Assembly (NCBI GenBank): GCA_019359715.1
Contig: JAHHGS010000081.1
Coordinates: forward strand, 21,719-85,718
Source of the DNA: Aphanocapsa sp. GSE-SYN-MK-11-07L
Lineage (GTDB): Bacteria > Cyanobacteriota > Cyanobacteriia > Thermosynechococcales > Thermosynechococcaceae
Direction of reading: 5' to 3'
Length of the DNA stretch: 64,000 nucleotides
Under the pieces are notes generated by a model. The model was not told the DNA's origin, did not search any database, and saw only the letters and a program-made list of their open reading frames with translations. The number at the start of each line of letters is the position of its first letter. Within the stretch, counting starts at the first letter, position 1. Made by a program: the position numbers and the translations under genes. Below are positions 46,872-56,303 of the stretch, one piece after another.

Positions 46872-46907
46872 AAGCCCGACGCTCCCCTTCGGGAGAGCGC
46901 GGGGCTT
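46872..46907. repeat. GC-rich imperfect hairpin at IS left end
   Basis: AAGCCC at 46872-46877 pairs with GGGCTT at 46902-46907; inside it GCTCCC faces GGGAGAGC around a CTTC loop. This is probably the subterminal hairpin recognised by the Y1 transposase, and may instead act as a terminator for the adaptor gene. Confidence 0.55.
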
Positions 46908-46914
46908 GACTATC

Positions 46915-48282
46915 CTACGACTGAGGCTTCACCACCTTGACAGCCGCACCCTCCCTTAAACCATCGCCCCCACGCAGCACAATTGACTCCCCAACCCGGA
47001 GTTGAGGGCTGGCAATGCTCACCTGCTCCCCCATGTCTGCCAGCAAATCAACTTCAATTTGTTTGGCTTTTCCCTCCGCTACGGTATACACCACCCATTC
47101 GTCTTGGCGGCGGGTTAACGCATCGCGGGAAACCACAAAACCAGGTGAGTTAGCCAACAAAGCTAGCTGGCCCTCAATCGACATACCGGGCAGCAGCCCT
47201 GGTGGTGGATCGCCCAGGCGCACCCGCACCCGCTGCCGCCGGGAACTGGCCTCGGCAACTGGCACCACGCCGGTAATTGTGGCCCGGCCCTGCCATTGAG
47301 GCAATGCTCTAGCAGTCAGGGCGATCGCCGCTCCAGGACCCACCTGTCCGGTCAAGTTTTCTGGCAGTTCCAGGAAGATATCCAGGCGATCGCCGGCCAC
47401 CAGCGAGATAATCGGGTCGGCGCTTTCAACAAAATCGCCAGGGCTAACCTGACGGATTTGGACAATGCCGGCGGCTGGGGTGGTAATTTGCGTCCGGCGC
47501 AGCGAAAGCTTGGCCTGATTCACCGCCGCCAGAGCCGCTGCTACATTCGCCCGCTGGGCCTCAATTTCTGGCCGAATTGGGCCGGCTACCGCTTCTGCTA
47601 AAGCCGCTGCTGCTGCTAAGCGGGCCCCCTTGGCATCATCCAGGGCAGTTCTGGCTTCCACCAACAGCCGCTCGGAAACGGCTCCTTGCTTAACAAGTTC
47701 CTGCGTCCGGTTTAAATTATCCTGGTTTTCTTGCTCTCTGGCTTTGGCCGATTGGAGGGCAGCCCGTCGTTGGGCAATAATCTCTGGACGAGTGCCCACT
47801 TCAAGGCGGGCTAAGTTGCTGCGCTCTTGGGCGAGCTGGGCTTTCGCTTGGGCAACCGCTAGGGCTTGATCAGCATCATCCAGAATGGCGATCGCCATGC
47901 CTGGACTGACGCGATCGCCAGAGTTCACCAAGACTTGCTCAATCACGCCATCAGTTTGGGCCCGCACGGTTGCCTGCTGGCTGGCTTCGACCTGGCCGAT
48001 CAGTTGAACCTGCCTGATGCCAGTCCCAGCCTTCAGCCTGACGAGTTCAACCGGACGCGGCGGTGGGCCAGCAGTTTTGGTTGCAGGTCGCTCGGCTGAA
48101 AAGCTGCGCCAGAGGGTGATGCCGCCGATCGACAGCCCGATAAGCAGTAGCAGCCACAGCCAAGGATTTTTAACCAAGCGATCCGCGCTGATCGTCGTTA
48201 CTGCTTTTTGATCGGGAGCGGTTGCCAAAACGGGCAAGCGAGATGGGTCGGGTGGGGGATTGTCAATCTGCTCTTGACTCAT
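46915..48282 (-). CDS. HlyD/RND efflux periplasmic adaptor (membrane fusion protein)
   Basis: 455 residues. A membrane anchor (WLWLLLLIGLSIGGITLW) near residue 40 is followed by the lipoyl half (VEASQQATVRAQTDGVIEQVLVNSGDRVSPG), a long coiled-coil hairpin (residues about 135-250), the second lipoyl half (ITTPAAGIVQIRQVSPGDFVESADP), then the beta-barrel and membrane-proximal domains ending RVGESIVLRGGDGL. Adaptors bridge an inner-membrane RND pump and an outer-membrane channel. No pump gene is adjacent: the IS element begins right after the stop. GAGGA precedes the ATG at 48282. Confidence 0.88.
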   Translation of the reverse strand: MSQEQIDNPPPDPSRLPVLATAPDQKAVTTISADRLVKNPWLWLLLLIGLSIGGITLWRSFSAERPATKTAGPPPRPVELVRLKAGTGIRQVQLIGQVEASQQATVRAQTDGVIEQVLVNSGDRVSPGMAIAILDDADQALAVAQAKAQLAQERSNLARLEVGTRPEIIAQRRAALQSAKAREQENQDNLNRTQELVKQGAVSERLLVEARTALDDAKGARLAAAAALAEAVAGPIRPEIEAQRANVAAALAAVNQAKLSLRRTQITTPAAGIVQIRQVSPGDFVESADPIISLVAGDRLDIFLELPENLTGQVGPGAAIALTARALPQWQGRATITGVVPVAEASSRRQRVRVRLGDPPPGLLPGMSIEGQLALLANSPGFVVSRDALTRRQDEWVVYTVAEGKAKQIEVDLLADMGEQVSIASPQLRVGESIVLRGGDGLREGAAVKVVKPQS

Positions 48283-48539
48283 CCTGTTATTCCTCAGGTT
48301 TGGCAGTTCTTGCTGACGATTTAGACTGGAAAATTCACCGATTGATTTAATTATTTTTTACAATCCCTTTAAATCTAGACCAAGCGAGTTGGAAGTGACA
48401 AAATTTAAATCCTACCCGGCAATTCCGCTTTGCGAGAGAATGGTCAATAAACTGAAGTCCAGGGCTAACGGTAATTCTCGCTTGCCTGGGCGACTGACAA
48501 CTGAAACGTTAAGTACCACTGCATTTTTAAGCGATCGCC

Positions 48540-49745
48540 ATGACAGACACAGCTAGTCCAACCGAATTTAGCCAGTCCCTCAGTTACGACATTGAGCAGG
48601 CAGTCCTGCAACGCTACGAAGCCGGAGCCGAACAGCCTCAAGCTGCCCTCTGTTGTCCGACCAGCTATGACGGTAACTATCTGGCTGCCCTGCCGTCAGA
48701 AATTATCGCCAAAGACTATGGCTGCGGCGATCCAACCCGCTACGTTGCCACAGGCGAAACGGTGGTGGATTTAGGCTCAGGGGCAGGCAAAAACTGCTAC
48801 ATTCTGGCTCAGAAAGTTGGCCCAACCGGCAGAGTGATTGGGGTTGACTTCAACGATCAAATGCTGGGGCTGGCCCGTAAATATTTGCCTGAAATGACCG
48901 CGAAATTCGGCTACAGCAATCTCAGCTTTGTCAAAGGCAAAATTCAAGACCTCAGCCTTGACCTGGAGCAACTGCAAACCTGGTTGAGTCAGCATCCGGT
49001 TGCTGTTTTGGCAGAACTGGCAGCCTTGGAAGCAGAATCGAGTCGGCTGCGCCAGCAACAGCCCCTGATTGCCGATGACAGCGTGGACGTGGTGGTTTCT
49101 AACTGTGTGCTGAATTTGGTGCGACCCCAAGACAAACAGCAGCTATTTGCCGAAATTTACCGGGTGCTGAAGCGGGGTGGTCGAGCGGTGATTTCAGACA
49201 TTGTCTGCGACCAAGACCCCAGCCCAGCGATTCTCAATGATCCTGAACTGTGGAGTGGCTGTATTGCGGGTGCTTTTCGCGAAGACCAGTTTTTGACCAT
49301 GTTTGAGCAGGCGGGATTCCACGGGATCGAAATTTTAGTCCGTCAACCTGAACCCTGGCAGGCGATCGCTGGGATTGAATTTCGCTCCATGACGGTTAGA
49401 GCCTGCAAGGGCAAAGTTGGCCCCGGCTGGGAACGCAATCAAGCCGTGGTCTACAAAGGCCCCTGGAAATCGGTGCAGGACGATGATGGGCACACCCTCA
49501 ATCGAGGGCAGCGGATGGCAGTCTGCGACAAAACCTTTCATCTCTACACCAGCCCCGACAGCCCTTATCAGCAGGATCTCATACCGATTCTGCCCCAAGC
49601 CGAAATTCCGTCAGAGACCGCTCAACCCTTTGATTGTCAGCGCTCTAGCCTCCGCCATCCCCGTGAAACGAAGGGGCAAGACTATCAAGCCACGATCGCG
49701 CCTACAGACAGCAGTTGCTGTGAGGCTTCGTTTGACTGTGGTTGA
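48540..49745 (+). CDS. arsM: ArsM-like arsenite SAM methyltransferase
   Basis: 401 residues. SAM motif I is VVDLGSGAGKNCYILA. Cysteines sit where arsenite methyltransferases bind As(III): Cys38/39 (ALCCPTSYDG), Cys62 (DYGCGDP), Cys189 (VVSNCVLNL) and Cys241 (SGCIAGAFRE), plus a C-terminal CC (DSSCCEASFDCG). It would methylate arsenite in the cytosol to volatile or less reactive forms. An Ala/Gln-rich stretch at about 148-175 is inserted before the third cysteine. No arsR or efflux gene is adjacent, so regulation is not evident. Confidence 0.8.
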   Translation: MTDTASPTEFSQSLSYDIEQAVLQRYEAGAEQPQAALCCPTSYDGNYLAALPSEIIAKDYGCGDPTRYVATGETVVDLGSGAGKNCYILAQKVGPTGRVIGVDFNDQMLGLARKYLPEMTAKFGYSNLSFVKGKIQDLSLDLEQLQTWLSQHPVAVLAELAALEAESSRLRQQQPLIADDSVDVVVSNCVLNLVRPQDKQQLFAEIYRVLKRGGRAVISDIVCDQDPSPAILNDPELWSGCIAGAFREDQFLTMFEQAGFHGIEILVRQPEPWQAIAGIEFRSMTVRACKGKVGPGWERNQAVVYKGPWKSVQDDDGHTLNRGQRMAVCDKTFHLYTSPDSPYQQDLIPILPQAEIPSETAQPFDCQRSSLRHPRETKGQDYQATIAPTDSSCCEASFDCG

Positions 49746-49808
49746 GCAGTTTGAGATCATTTGAACTCAAGTCTTATTTTGGGATCGCAGGTGATTTTTA
49801 AAGGCTCG

Positions 49809-51236
49809 CTATCCACTGCCCCAAACCAGGGCCGATAGGAGGGTTTGCAGCTTGAGATTGATCTCCGCCAATTCTTTATCTGGATCGGAGCCTGCCACAA
49901 TGCCAGCTCCGGCATAGAGTCTGGTTTGGCAACCGTCGATCAGGGCAGAGCGAATGCCCACAATAAACTCGCCGTTGCCCTGCTGATCAATCCAGCCTAA
50001 AGGAGCAGCATAAAGATGACGATCGAAGTTTTCGTAGCGGCGAATTTGTTCGCAGGCGATCGCCCGGGGGGCTCCCGCCACCGCTGGCGTCGGGTGCAAC
50101 TCCGCCAGAATATCTAGTAGGTGCAGATGAGCGGGCACCCTAGCCGTAATCAGAGTTTGCAAGTGTTGAATATTCGCCAATTGCAGCAGATGGGGCGGCG
50201 GCGATCGGCGAGGGGTAATTTGCAACTGCTGGAGGTGCTGATGAATAAAGTCCACAATTACCTGATGCTCTCGCAGGTCTTTATCGCTGCTCAGCAACTC
50301 AGCGGCCAGGGCTGTGTCTGTAGATAAGGAATCGCCACGGGGGGCAGAACCGGCCAGGGCATCGGTAATTAATTCTTGCCCCTGCAAGCTGATTAGCCGC
50401 TCCGGGCTGGCCCCGATAAACTGCTGCCCTTGCCCGTTGCCCAGACAAAAAATATAGCAGTCGGGATAGTGTTGGCGCATTTGGGCTAAGGATTGCCCTA
50501 AATCAACCGGCTGCGGCAAGCTGACATCCACTGCATGGGCTAACACTAGCTTGCTAAAGCGATCGCTGCAAATGGACTCTAGAGCGGCATTGACAGCGGC
50601 TTTGAAGACTGCCCCTGCCGCTGATGAGTTGAGTTGCGGCAGGTCGTGATTCGACCAGGATGAGGCTAAGCCAGGGGCAGCCTTGATCGTTTGCAGGTCT
50701 TGCCAAACCTGAATGGTCAGATCTTCTAGGTCAGAGTCAGCAGACACCAAGAGATTGAACACGCCGACGGTTTGTCCCTGTCCACAGCCCACCTGCCAGC
50801 GGGGCAAAAACACCGTTGCGGCTGGAAAGGGCGAGTCTGCTGGCACTTGGTCAAAAAAACTGAAGCTGCAATAGAAGCGGGGCCCAGCCAGGGGTAAGTC
50901 TAAATCGCCAGCGGCGATCGCGTTGGTTTGGGCATGGTGCAAAAACTGCTTGGCTTGGTCAAACCGCTCGGCACCCGCAAATTGGCGCTGCAAAATTGGC
51001 GCAAAGGCGGCGATCGCTTCGGCTTGAGCTGGTTTTTCTAGGTAAAAATGCACGGGTGCAGCCGCTTGACCAATGACCCCCAGCAGTGCCAATGGATCAA
51101 CGGTCGCCAGCCGCAGCGAAAGGCTAACGATTTGAACCTGCTGTTTAGCTTCAGCCGTGGCTTGACAGTCAATCAGAAACTCATGCAGTGAGGTCTGGTC
51201 TTGCAGCAGATTGGCAGGCGACGGAATGACTGGCAT
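49809..51236 (-). CDS. menF: Isochorismate synthase (MenF type)
   Basis: 475 residues with the chorismate-binding fold in the C-terminal half: IGASPERLISLQGQELITDALAG, LHPTPAVAGAPR, and FIVGIRSALIDGCQTRLYAGAGIVAGSDP, with metal-binding Glu residues near the end. It isomerises chorismate to isochorismate, the first step of phylloquinone synthesis for PSI. It is divergent from menA, the last-stage prenyltransferase of the same pathway, with 122 bases between their starts. ATG at 51236. Confidence 0.93.
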   Translation of the reverse strand: MPVIPSPANLLQDQTSLHEFLIDCQATAEAKQQVQIVSLSLRLATVDPLALLGVIGQAAAPVHFYLEKPAQAEAIAAFAPILQRQFAGAERFDQAKQFLHHAQTNAIAAGDLDLPLAGPRFYCSFSFFDQVPADSPFPAATVFLPRWQVGCGQGQTVGVFNLLVSADSDLEDLTIQVWQDLQTIKAAPGLASSWSNHDLPQLNSSAAGAVFKAAVNAALESICSDRFSKLVLAHAVDVSLPQPVDLGQSLAQMRQHYPDCYIFCLGNGQGQQFIGASPERLISLQGQELITDALAGSAPRGDSLSTDTALAAELLSSDKDLREHQVIVDFIHQHLQQLQITPRRSPPPHLLQLANIQHLQTLITARVPAHLHLLDILAELHPTPAVAGAPRAIACEQIRRYENFDRHLYAAPLGWIDQQGNGEFIVGIRSALIDGCQTRLYAGAGIVAGSDPDKELAEINLKLQTLLSALVWGSG

Positions 51237-51358
51237 GGAGCAAGCGAAAGCGACAAGTGTTCTCTAACGGCGATCTGCCAATAGGCTCCTTACCATCTAA
51301 CCATTGAAGGCAAGGCTTCGTCGTAAAATTGTAAGACTTCTCTACTTTGGTTTGCTGT

Positions 51359-52252
51359 ATGACAACTCTCTCGCGCCCCTCGCGCCAACTCTGGCTGGCT
51401 GCCCTCAAGCCGCCCATGTACAGCGTGGCCGTGATCCCAATTTGGGTGGGGACAGCAGTTGCCAGAGCGACCACCGGTAGAATTAATTGGCAAATCTTCG
51501 CTACTTTTCTGCTGGCAGCGATTTTAATTTTGGTCTGGCTCAACCTGAGTAACGATGTGTTTGATGCTGAGACTGGGATTGATCGCCACAAATACCATTC
51601 GGTGGTTAACTTAACCGGGAATAAGTCGCTGATTTTTTGGCTGGCCAATGCTTGCCTGCTGTTGGGAATTGTTGGGATTGTGGCGATCGCCGGGTGGCAG
51701 CGTGACCCGATGGTGTTAGGGATTGTCGCCCTCTGCTGCTTTTTGGGCTATACCTATCAAGGCCCACCCTTTCGGCTGGGCTACCAGGGGTTAGGCGAAT
51801 TAATCTGCTTTGTTTGTTTTGGCCCGTTGGCGGTGTCGGCTGCCTACTACAGCCAAACCCAGGCTTGGTCTGGAGTCGCCTTAGCGGCCTCTGTAATTAT
51901 TGGCATCACGACCAGCATTATTCTGTTCTGCTCTCACTTTCATCAAGTTGAAGACGATTTGGCAGCGGGTAAGCGATCGCCAATTGTCCGCATCGGCACT
52001 GCCAAGGGGGCGAGCTTACTCTGGTGGCTGTGCGGCAGCGTCTATGCCCTCACCTTACTCTTCGTTGGTTGGGGTCTGTTTCCACTCTGGACTTTGCTAA
52101 TTTTTGCCAGCCTCCCGTTCGGAATTAAATTAGTCCGTCATGTTGGGGAGTGCCACGACCAGCCCCAGCGAGTCAGCAACAGCAAGTTTATTGCCGTCGG
52201 GCTACATTTTTTGAGTGGATTGCTTTTCGGTCTGGGCTTTTTATTCGGATAA
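51359..52252 (+). CDS. menA: DHNA phytyltransferase (phylloquinone biosynthesis)
   Basis: 297 residues with about 8-9 membrane helices of the UbiA family. The first Asp-rich motif is NDVFDAETGIDRHK and the second is EDDLAAGKRSPIVRIGTAKG. It joins a phytyl (or prenyl) tail to 1,4-dihydroxy-2-naphthoate. The ATG at 51359 is preferred over a TTG 12 bases upstream. Pairing with menF in a divergent arrangement allows shared regulation. Confidence 0.95.
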   Translation: MTTLSRPSRQLWLAALKPPMYSVAVIPIWVGTAVARATTGRINWQIFATFLLAAILILVWLNLSNDVFDAETGIDRHKYHSVVNLTGNKSLIFWLANACLLLGIVGIVAIAGWQRDPMVLGIVALCCFLGYTYQGPPFRLGYQGLGELICFVCFGPLAVSAAYYSQTQAWSGVALAASVIIGITTSIILFCSHFHQVEDDLAAGKRSPIVRIGTAKGASLLWWLCGSVYALTLLFVGWGLFPLWTLLIFASLPFGIKLVRHVGECHDQPQRVSNSKFIAVGLHFLSGLLFGLGFLFG

Positions 52253-52276
52253 GTCCCAAACTCAGGTTATCCGGGA

Positions 52277-52903
52277 TTAGCGGCTCAACTCTGTATTGAC
52301 TTCATTCAGGAATCGACGCTTGAGTTCTTTGGACTCGCTGCGCGGCAGCAAATCAAAGGTTTGGCGAAACGCATCGTCAATTTGCTCAAAGTCAACGTTT
52401 CCCTTCGCATTTAAAACGACCTGACCGGCTTGATTAATCAGGACAGTTTGCGGTACAGCGCCCTGATAGTAATATCCTAGCTCTGAGGCTGCATAGCTGC
52501 TCTGGAGTGGCAACGCATCAACGTCAATCGGGATAAAATCTGAGACTCGCCCATAAAAAGATTGCAGTTGAGAAACCACAGTCACAAACTGCTTGCAATC
52601 GCTGCTGTCGTTCACGTAGAACACTAACAAAGCAGGCTTCTGCTGTCGTAGCGAAGAGGCCAAGGTAACTTTGGGCGGCACCAAGGAACCATTACCGGCA
52701 TAGAGCGCAAAAATATTGCCGTCATAGTGGTCATCATTCAGACTCGCTAAGGCGGTTGGACTATACCACCACAGGCTGAGCAAAGCTAACCCCAGAGCCA
52801 TACTCTTCAGCCCCAATACCCTTAACCGTGGCCAGGAATGACTTAATCCCAAAAATCTCATACAGCGCAAACTCAGCTTATTGATCAACTCACCTTTAAA
52901 CAT
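52277..52903 (-). CDS. Thylakoid PSI-accumulation-factor-like protein (thioredoxin fold)
   Basis: 208 residues. An N-terminal helix ending ALA|SLNDDHYDGN looks like a cleavable or anchoring signal. A thioredoxin-like domain follows: KPALLVFYVNDSSDCKQF with only one cysteine where CxxC would be, then FIPIDVDALP and AVPQTVLINQAGQVVLN. This matches a cyanobacterial/plastid family annotated as a thylakoid factor needed for photosystem I accumulation; that recognition is from memory. The loss of CxxC argues against simple disulfide chemistry. ATG at 52903. Confidence 0.7.
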   Translation of the reverse strand: MFKGELINKLSLRCMRFLGLSHSWPRLRVLGLKSMALGLALLSLWWYSPTALASLNDDHYDGNIFALYAGNGSLVPPKVTLASSLRQQKPALLVFYVNDSSDCKQFVTVVSQLQSFYGRVSDFIPIDVDALPLQSSYAASELGYYYQGAVPQTVLINQAGQVVLNAKGNVDFEQIDDAFRQTFDLLPRSESKELKRRFLNEVNTELSR

Positions 52904-52924
52904 AGAGCAGATCAGCAGCGTATT

Positions 52925-53929
52925 TTAGGTATGCACTTTGCCATCGGGCATAATCGCGCCGGTCAAGTGAGCGCCGGTCAGCTTGACCATAATCCGATCG
53001 CCAAATCCAATCTTGGCCCCACGCAGGTCAGCCCCGCGCAGGTCAGCCCCGCTCAGATCTGCTCCGACTAAGTTGGCCTCGCGTAAATTAGCGTTGCTCA
53101 AATTGGCTTGGAGTAAGTTCGAGCGGAACAAATTGGCCTTAAACAGGTTAGCCGCCTGCAAATTGACTTTGTGTAAAAAAGCATCGCTCAGATTCGCATT
53201 GCTCAAATCAGCATGGCTGAGATTGCGTCCAGCCAGGTCTTTTTCGGCCAGGTTGGCTCCCCGCAGGTCGGCTCCGCTTAAGTCTTGGCTGTGCTTTGTC
53301 CTGGCGCTGCCGTTTGGATGATGGTCGTGGCTAGTTTGATGCCCGTTCCCAACATAGGTATTGGAGGCAGAGGGAGAGTTAGTGGGCTGAGGCGATCGCT
53401 GATAGGTAGAAGACTGGTACTCGTTCGGATGACTCTGAGTTGTGTGTTTACTGCTCTCAGACCCCTGAGCACCATTGCTCTGAGGGTTTTTATGCTGCGA
53501 ATCTGTGGACTGGCGGTGATATTGCGGCTGGTAGGCGTAAGGGTTATAGTCCTGATTTGGACGGGCTGATTGAGCTGATTGATATGACTCACGGTGGGAC
53601 TGCTGACGAGTTTGCGAACTGGCAGCCCCAGACTGAGAATAGGTTTGCGATCGGGGGGGATAGGGCGACTGATAATGGCTGTGTCGGGGCGGCTGAGGTG
53701 TTTTCGACTTAGGCACAGCTTGCGTTTTACTGGCGGTGCGCAGAAAATCCCGGGCCTGATTAATTTCTTTGATTTTGTCGTGGGCTTTTTCTTGCAACCG
53801 CGGATTGTCCTTGGGAATCCGATCGGGATGCCACACGAAAGCCAAGTCCTTGTAGGACTGATTGACCTCCTCCCAGGAAGCACCAGGCTCAAGCTCTAAA
53901 ACTCGATAGCATCGCTCCAAATCGCTCAT
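52925..53929 (-). CDS. DnaJ domain-pentapeptide repeat fusion
   Basis: 334 residues. Residues 1-65 form a J domain (CYRVLELEPGASWEEVNQSYK; HPDR in VWHPDRIP, the DnaK-contacting motif). Residues about 70-215 are a low-complexity linker rich in Ser, Gln, Pro, Asn and Tyr. Residues 217-325 hold about 20 pentapeptide repeats of A(D/N)LxX type (DLSGADLRGANL; ANLREANLVGADL) forming a right-handed beta-helix. A role recruiting an Hsp70 to a partner bound by the helix is inference. It sits 21 bases upstream of the PSI-factor gene on the same strand and may share its message. Confidence 0.9.
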   Translation of the reverse strand: MSDLERCYRVLELEPGASWEEVNQSYKDLAFVWHPDRIPKDNPRLQEKAHDKIKEINQARDFLRTASKTQAVPKSKTPQPPRHSHYQSPYPPRSQTYSQSGAASSQTRQQSHRESYQSAQSARPNQDYNPYAYQPQYHRQSTDSQHKNPQSNGAQGSESSKHTTQSHPNEYQSSTYQRSPQPTNSPSASNTYVGNGHQTSHDHHPNGSARTKHSQDLSGADLRGANLAEKDLAGRNLSHADLSNANLSDAFLHKVNLQAANLFKANLFRSNLLQANLSNANLREANLVGADLSGADLRGADLRGAKIGFGDRIMVKLTGAHLTGAIMPDGKVHT

Positions 53930-54207
53930 CTATAGCAACCCTACGCCGATCGCGAAGTCTTGATCTTGTGGGGTTAAGACTCCTGCACTTGCCAATTTGA
54001 TCAATAGGTGAGAACGGCTGTACAAATACATCTACAAACATTGACTCGTACTGATTCTAAGCTTCGACTGGCTCTAACATACAACATCCCTCTCCTGTCT
54101 GGCTGAATCTTAAAGTTAATTCTGCTTTCAGGAAGATCTGAGAATGGGTTAACATTAATTTATGTAAAAATCATTCCCCATCTTTGAAATTAGGAGGAAG
54201 TAGCCCG

Positions 54208-56046
54208 GTGAATAAGCGGTGGAGAAACGCAGGACTTTACGTACTCTTAACAGTTGTTGTGCTGGCTTTAGCAACAGCCTTTTTTGATAAACAGCCACCA
54301 TCAAAGCAGGTGTGGCGCTACAGCCAATTGATTCAAGCTGTTGACAGTGGACAAGTCGCCAAAATTGGCATTAGTGCGGACCGCACCCAAGCTCAGGTGA
54401 TTACGCAAGATGCTAGCCGAATTTTTGTCAATTTGCCCAATGATCCAGGCTTAATCGACCTCCTGACCGAAAAGAAAATTGATATCAACGTTCTGCCCCA
54501 AAGCGACGATAGCTTTTGGTTCAAGGCCTTGAGCAGCTTACTGGTACCGGTCGGTCTGTTGGTGCTGCTGTTCTTTTTGCTGCGGCGGGCCCAAGGTGGG
54601 CCAGGCAACCAAGCGATGAACTTTGGTAAATCTAAAGCCAGAGTCCAGATGGAGCCGCAAACCCAAGTCACCTTTAACGACGTGGCGGGGATTGAACAAG
54701 CCAAGCTGGAACTGAGCGAAGTTGTAGATTTCCTTAAGAATGCCGATCGGTTTACGGCGATCGGAGCCAAAATCCCGAAGGGAGTGCTGCTGGTTGGTCC
54801 GCCGGGCACCGGTAAAACGCTGCTGGCAAAAGCCGTCGCCGGTGAAGCCGGGGTGCCTTTCTTCTCAATTTCTGGCTCAGAGTTCGTCGAAATGTTTGTT
54901 GGGGTGGGGGCTTCCCGCGTCCGCGACCTGTTTGAGCAAGCTAAGTCTAATGCGCCCTGCATTGTTTTTATTGATGAAATTGATGCGGTCGGTCGTCAGC
55001 GCGGGGCTGGCTTAGGCGGCGGCAACGATGAGCGCGAACAAACTCTCAACCAGCTCTTGACCGAAATGGACGGGTTTGAAGGCAACACAGGCATCATTAT
55101 TGTGGCGGCAACCAACCGGCCGGATGTGCTCGATTCTGCCCTCCTGCGTCCAGGTCGATTTGACCGGCAAGTTGTGGTCGATCGCCCTGACTACAAGGGT
55201 CGGCTCGAAATCCTCAACGTCCATGCTCGCGGCAAGACCCTAGCGGCTGATGTTGATCTGGAAAAGATCGCCCGGCGTACGCCTGGGTTTACGGGGGCTG
55301 ACCTGTCGAATCTGCTCAACGAAGCGGCCATTCTAGCCGCCCGCCGCAGCTTGACCGAAATTTCGATGGACGAGATCAACGATGCGATTGATCGCATCTT
55401 GGCTGGCCCAGAGAAAAAAGACCGTGTGATGAGCGAAAAGCGCAAAACGCTGGTTGCCTATCATGAAGCGGGTCATGCCTTAGTGGGTGCCTTGATGCCT
55501 GACTATGACCCAGTTCAAAAAATCAGCATTATCCCCCGCGGCAGGGCGGGTGGTCTGACCTGGTTTACCCCCAACGAAGAGCAAGTAGATTCTGGCCTCT
55601 ACAGCCGCGCCTACCTGCAAAATCAGATGGCAGTCGCTCTGGGTGGTCGGATTGCCGAAGAAATTGTCTTCGGTGAAGAAGAAGTGACCACTGGCGCTTC
55701 GAGTGACCTCCAACAGGTGGCTCGGACTGCTCGCCAAATGGTGACTCGGTTTGGGATGAGCGATCGCCTTGGCCCCGTTGCCTTAGGTCGCCAAAACGGC
55801 AATGTCTTTCTTGGGCGAGACATTATGGCGGAGCGCGATTTTTCAGAAGAAACCGCTGCCACGATTGATGATGAAGTCCGCAACCTAGTTGAGCAGGCCT
55901 ACCGTCGCGCCAAAGAGGTGCTGGTCGGCAATCGCTCGGTCTTAGACCGGATTGCCGATGCGCTGATTGAAAAAGAAACCGTCGACTCCTCGGAACTCCA
56001 AGAAATTTTGGATACGAGCGATGTCAGAATGGCGGCGATCGCTTAG
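54208..56046 (+). CDS. ftsH: FtsH metalloprotease (FtsH3-type)
   Basis: About 612 residues from the GTG at 54208 (AGGAGG at 54192-54197; an in-frame TTG at 54184 is ignored). N-terminal helix ([18 protein letters not shown]), luminal loop, second helix ([19 protein letters not shown]), AAA domain with Walker A GPPGTGKT, Walker B FIDEIDA and the SRH region, then the zinc site HEAGH and the peptidase tail. It works in the thylakoid or plasma membrane degrading membrane proteins, and FtsH3-type subunits form heterohexamers with other FtsH. A terminator follows at 56078. Confidence 0.95.
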   Translation: MNKRWRNAGLYVLLTVVVLALATAFFDKQPPSKQVWRYSQLIQAVDSGQVAKIGISADRTQAQVITQDASRIFVNLPNDPGLIDLLTEKKIDINVLPQSDDSFWFKALSSLLVPVGLLVLLFFLLRRAQGGPGNQAMNFGKSKARVQMEPQTQVTFNDVAGIEQAKLELSEVVDFLKNADRFTAIGAKIPKGVLLVGPPGTGKTLLAKAVAGEAGVPFFSISGSEFVEMFVGVGASRVRDLFEQAKSNAPCIVFIDEIDAVGRQRGAGLGGGNDEREQTLNQLLTEMDGFEGNTGIIIVAATNRPDVLDSALLRPGRFDRQVVVDRPDYKGRLEILNVHARGKTLAADVDLEKIARRTPGFTGADLSNLLNEAAILAARRSLTEISMDEINDAIDRILAGPEKKDRVMSEKRKTLVAYHEAGHALVGALMPDYDPVQKISIIPRGRAGGLTWFTPNEEQVDSGLYSRAYLQNQMAVALGGRIAEEIVFGEEEVTTGASSDLQQVARTARQMVTRFGMSDRLGPVALGRQNGNVFLGRDIMAERDFSEETAATIDDEVRNLVEQAYRRAKEVLVGNRSVLDRIADALIEKETVDSSELQEILDTSDVRMAAIA

Positions 56047-56077
56047 TTTCTCAAGCTTCTAAACTTTATATTCCCAT

Positions 56078-56114
56078 CCCCCTGAGTTGAACATTTTAAC
56101 TCAGGGGGTTTTTT
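56078..56114 (+). terminator. Rho-independent terminator of ftsH (54208)
   Basis: CCCCCTGAGTT at 56078-56088 pairs with AACTCAGGGGG at 56098-56108, followed by a run of six T. Confidence 0.9.
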
Positions 56115-56303
56115 ACGGCATCTGTTCATTTCATTGAATCCATAACGCCAAATCAGTCTACAAACCAAGGGCGGTGATCTCTACATTCAGATACGTTGCT
56201 TGGGGATCAGATCGTTTTACCATGCAAGTAAGACCACAGTTGCCCGGTGCACGGGCGGCTGAACGGCAAAATCCCCGACTCAACCCTATGGAGATTGACG
56301 GCA

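Larger units (their letters stand above)
45521..46907 (-). mobile_element. IS200/IS605-type element with tnpB only (decayed)
   Basis: A tnpB-like gene (broken) is flanked by subterminal hairpins: GGGAG...CTCCC at 45521-45539 on the tnpB 3' side and a long TTCG-type hairpin at 46872-46907 on its 5' side. No tnpA is present, so it would depend on a transposase in trans. Exact ends were not determined. It is wedged between the stop of the C39-like gene and the stop of the RND adaptor gene, both of which lie within about 10 bases of its ends. Confidence 0.7.

Noticed and set aside
52983..53321. A tandem repeat resembling a CRISPR-like or minisatellite array
   Set aside because: The 15-base periodicity is explained by the pentapeptide repeats of the coding frame on the minus strand.
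53278..53892. Long open frames overlapping the DnaJ-pentapeptide gene in other frames
   Set aside because: They are shadows caused by the repetitive low-complexity linker; no start or domain supports them.
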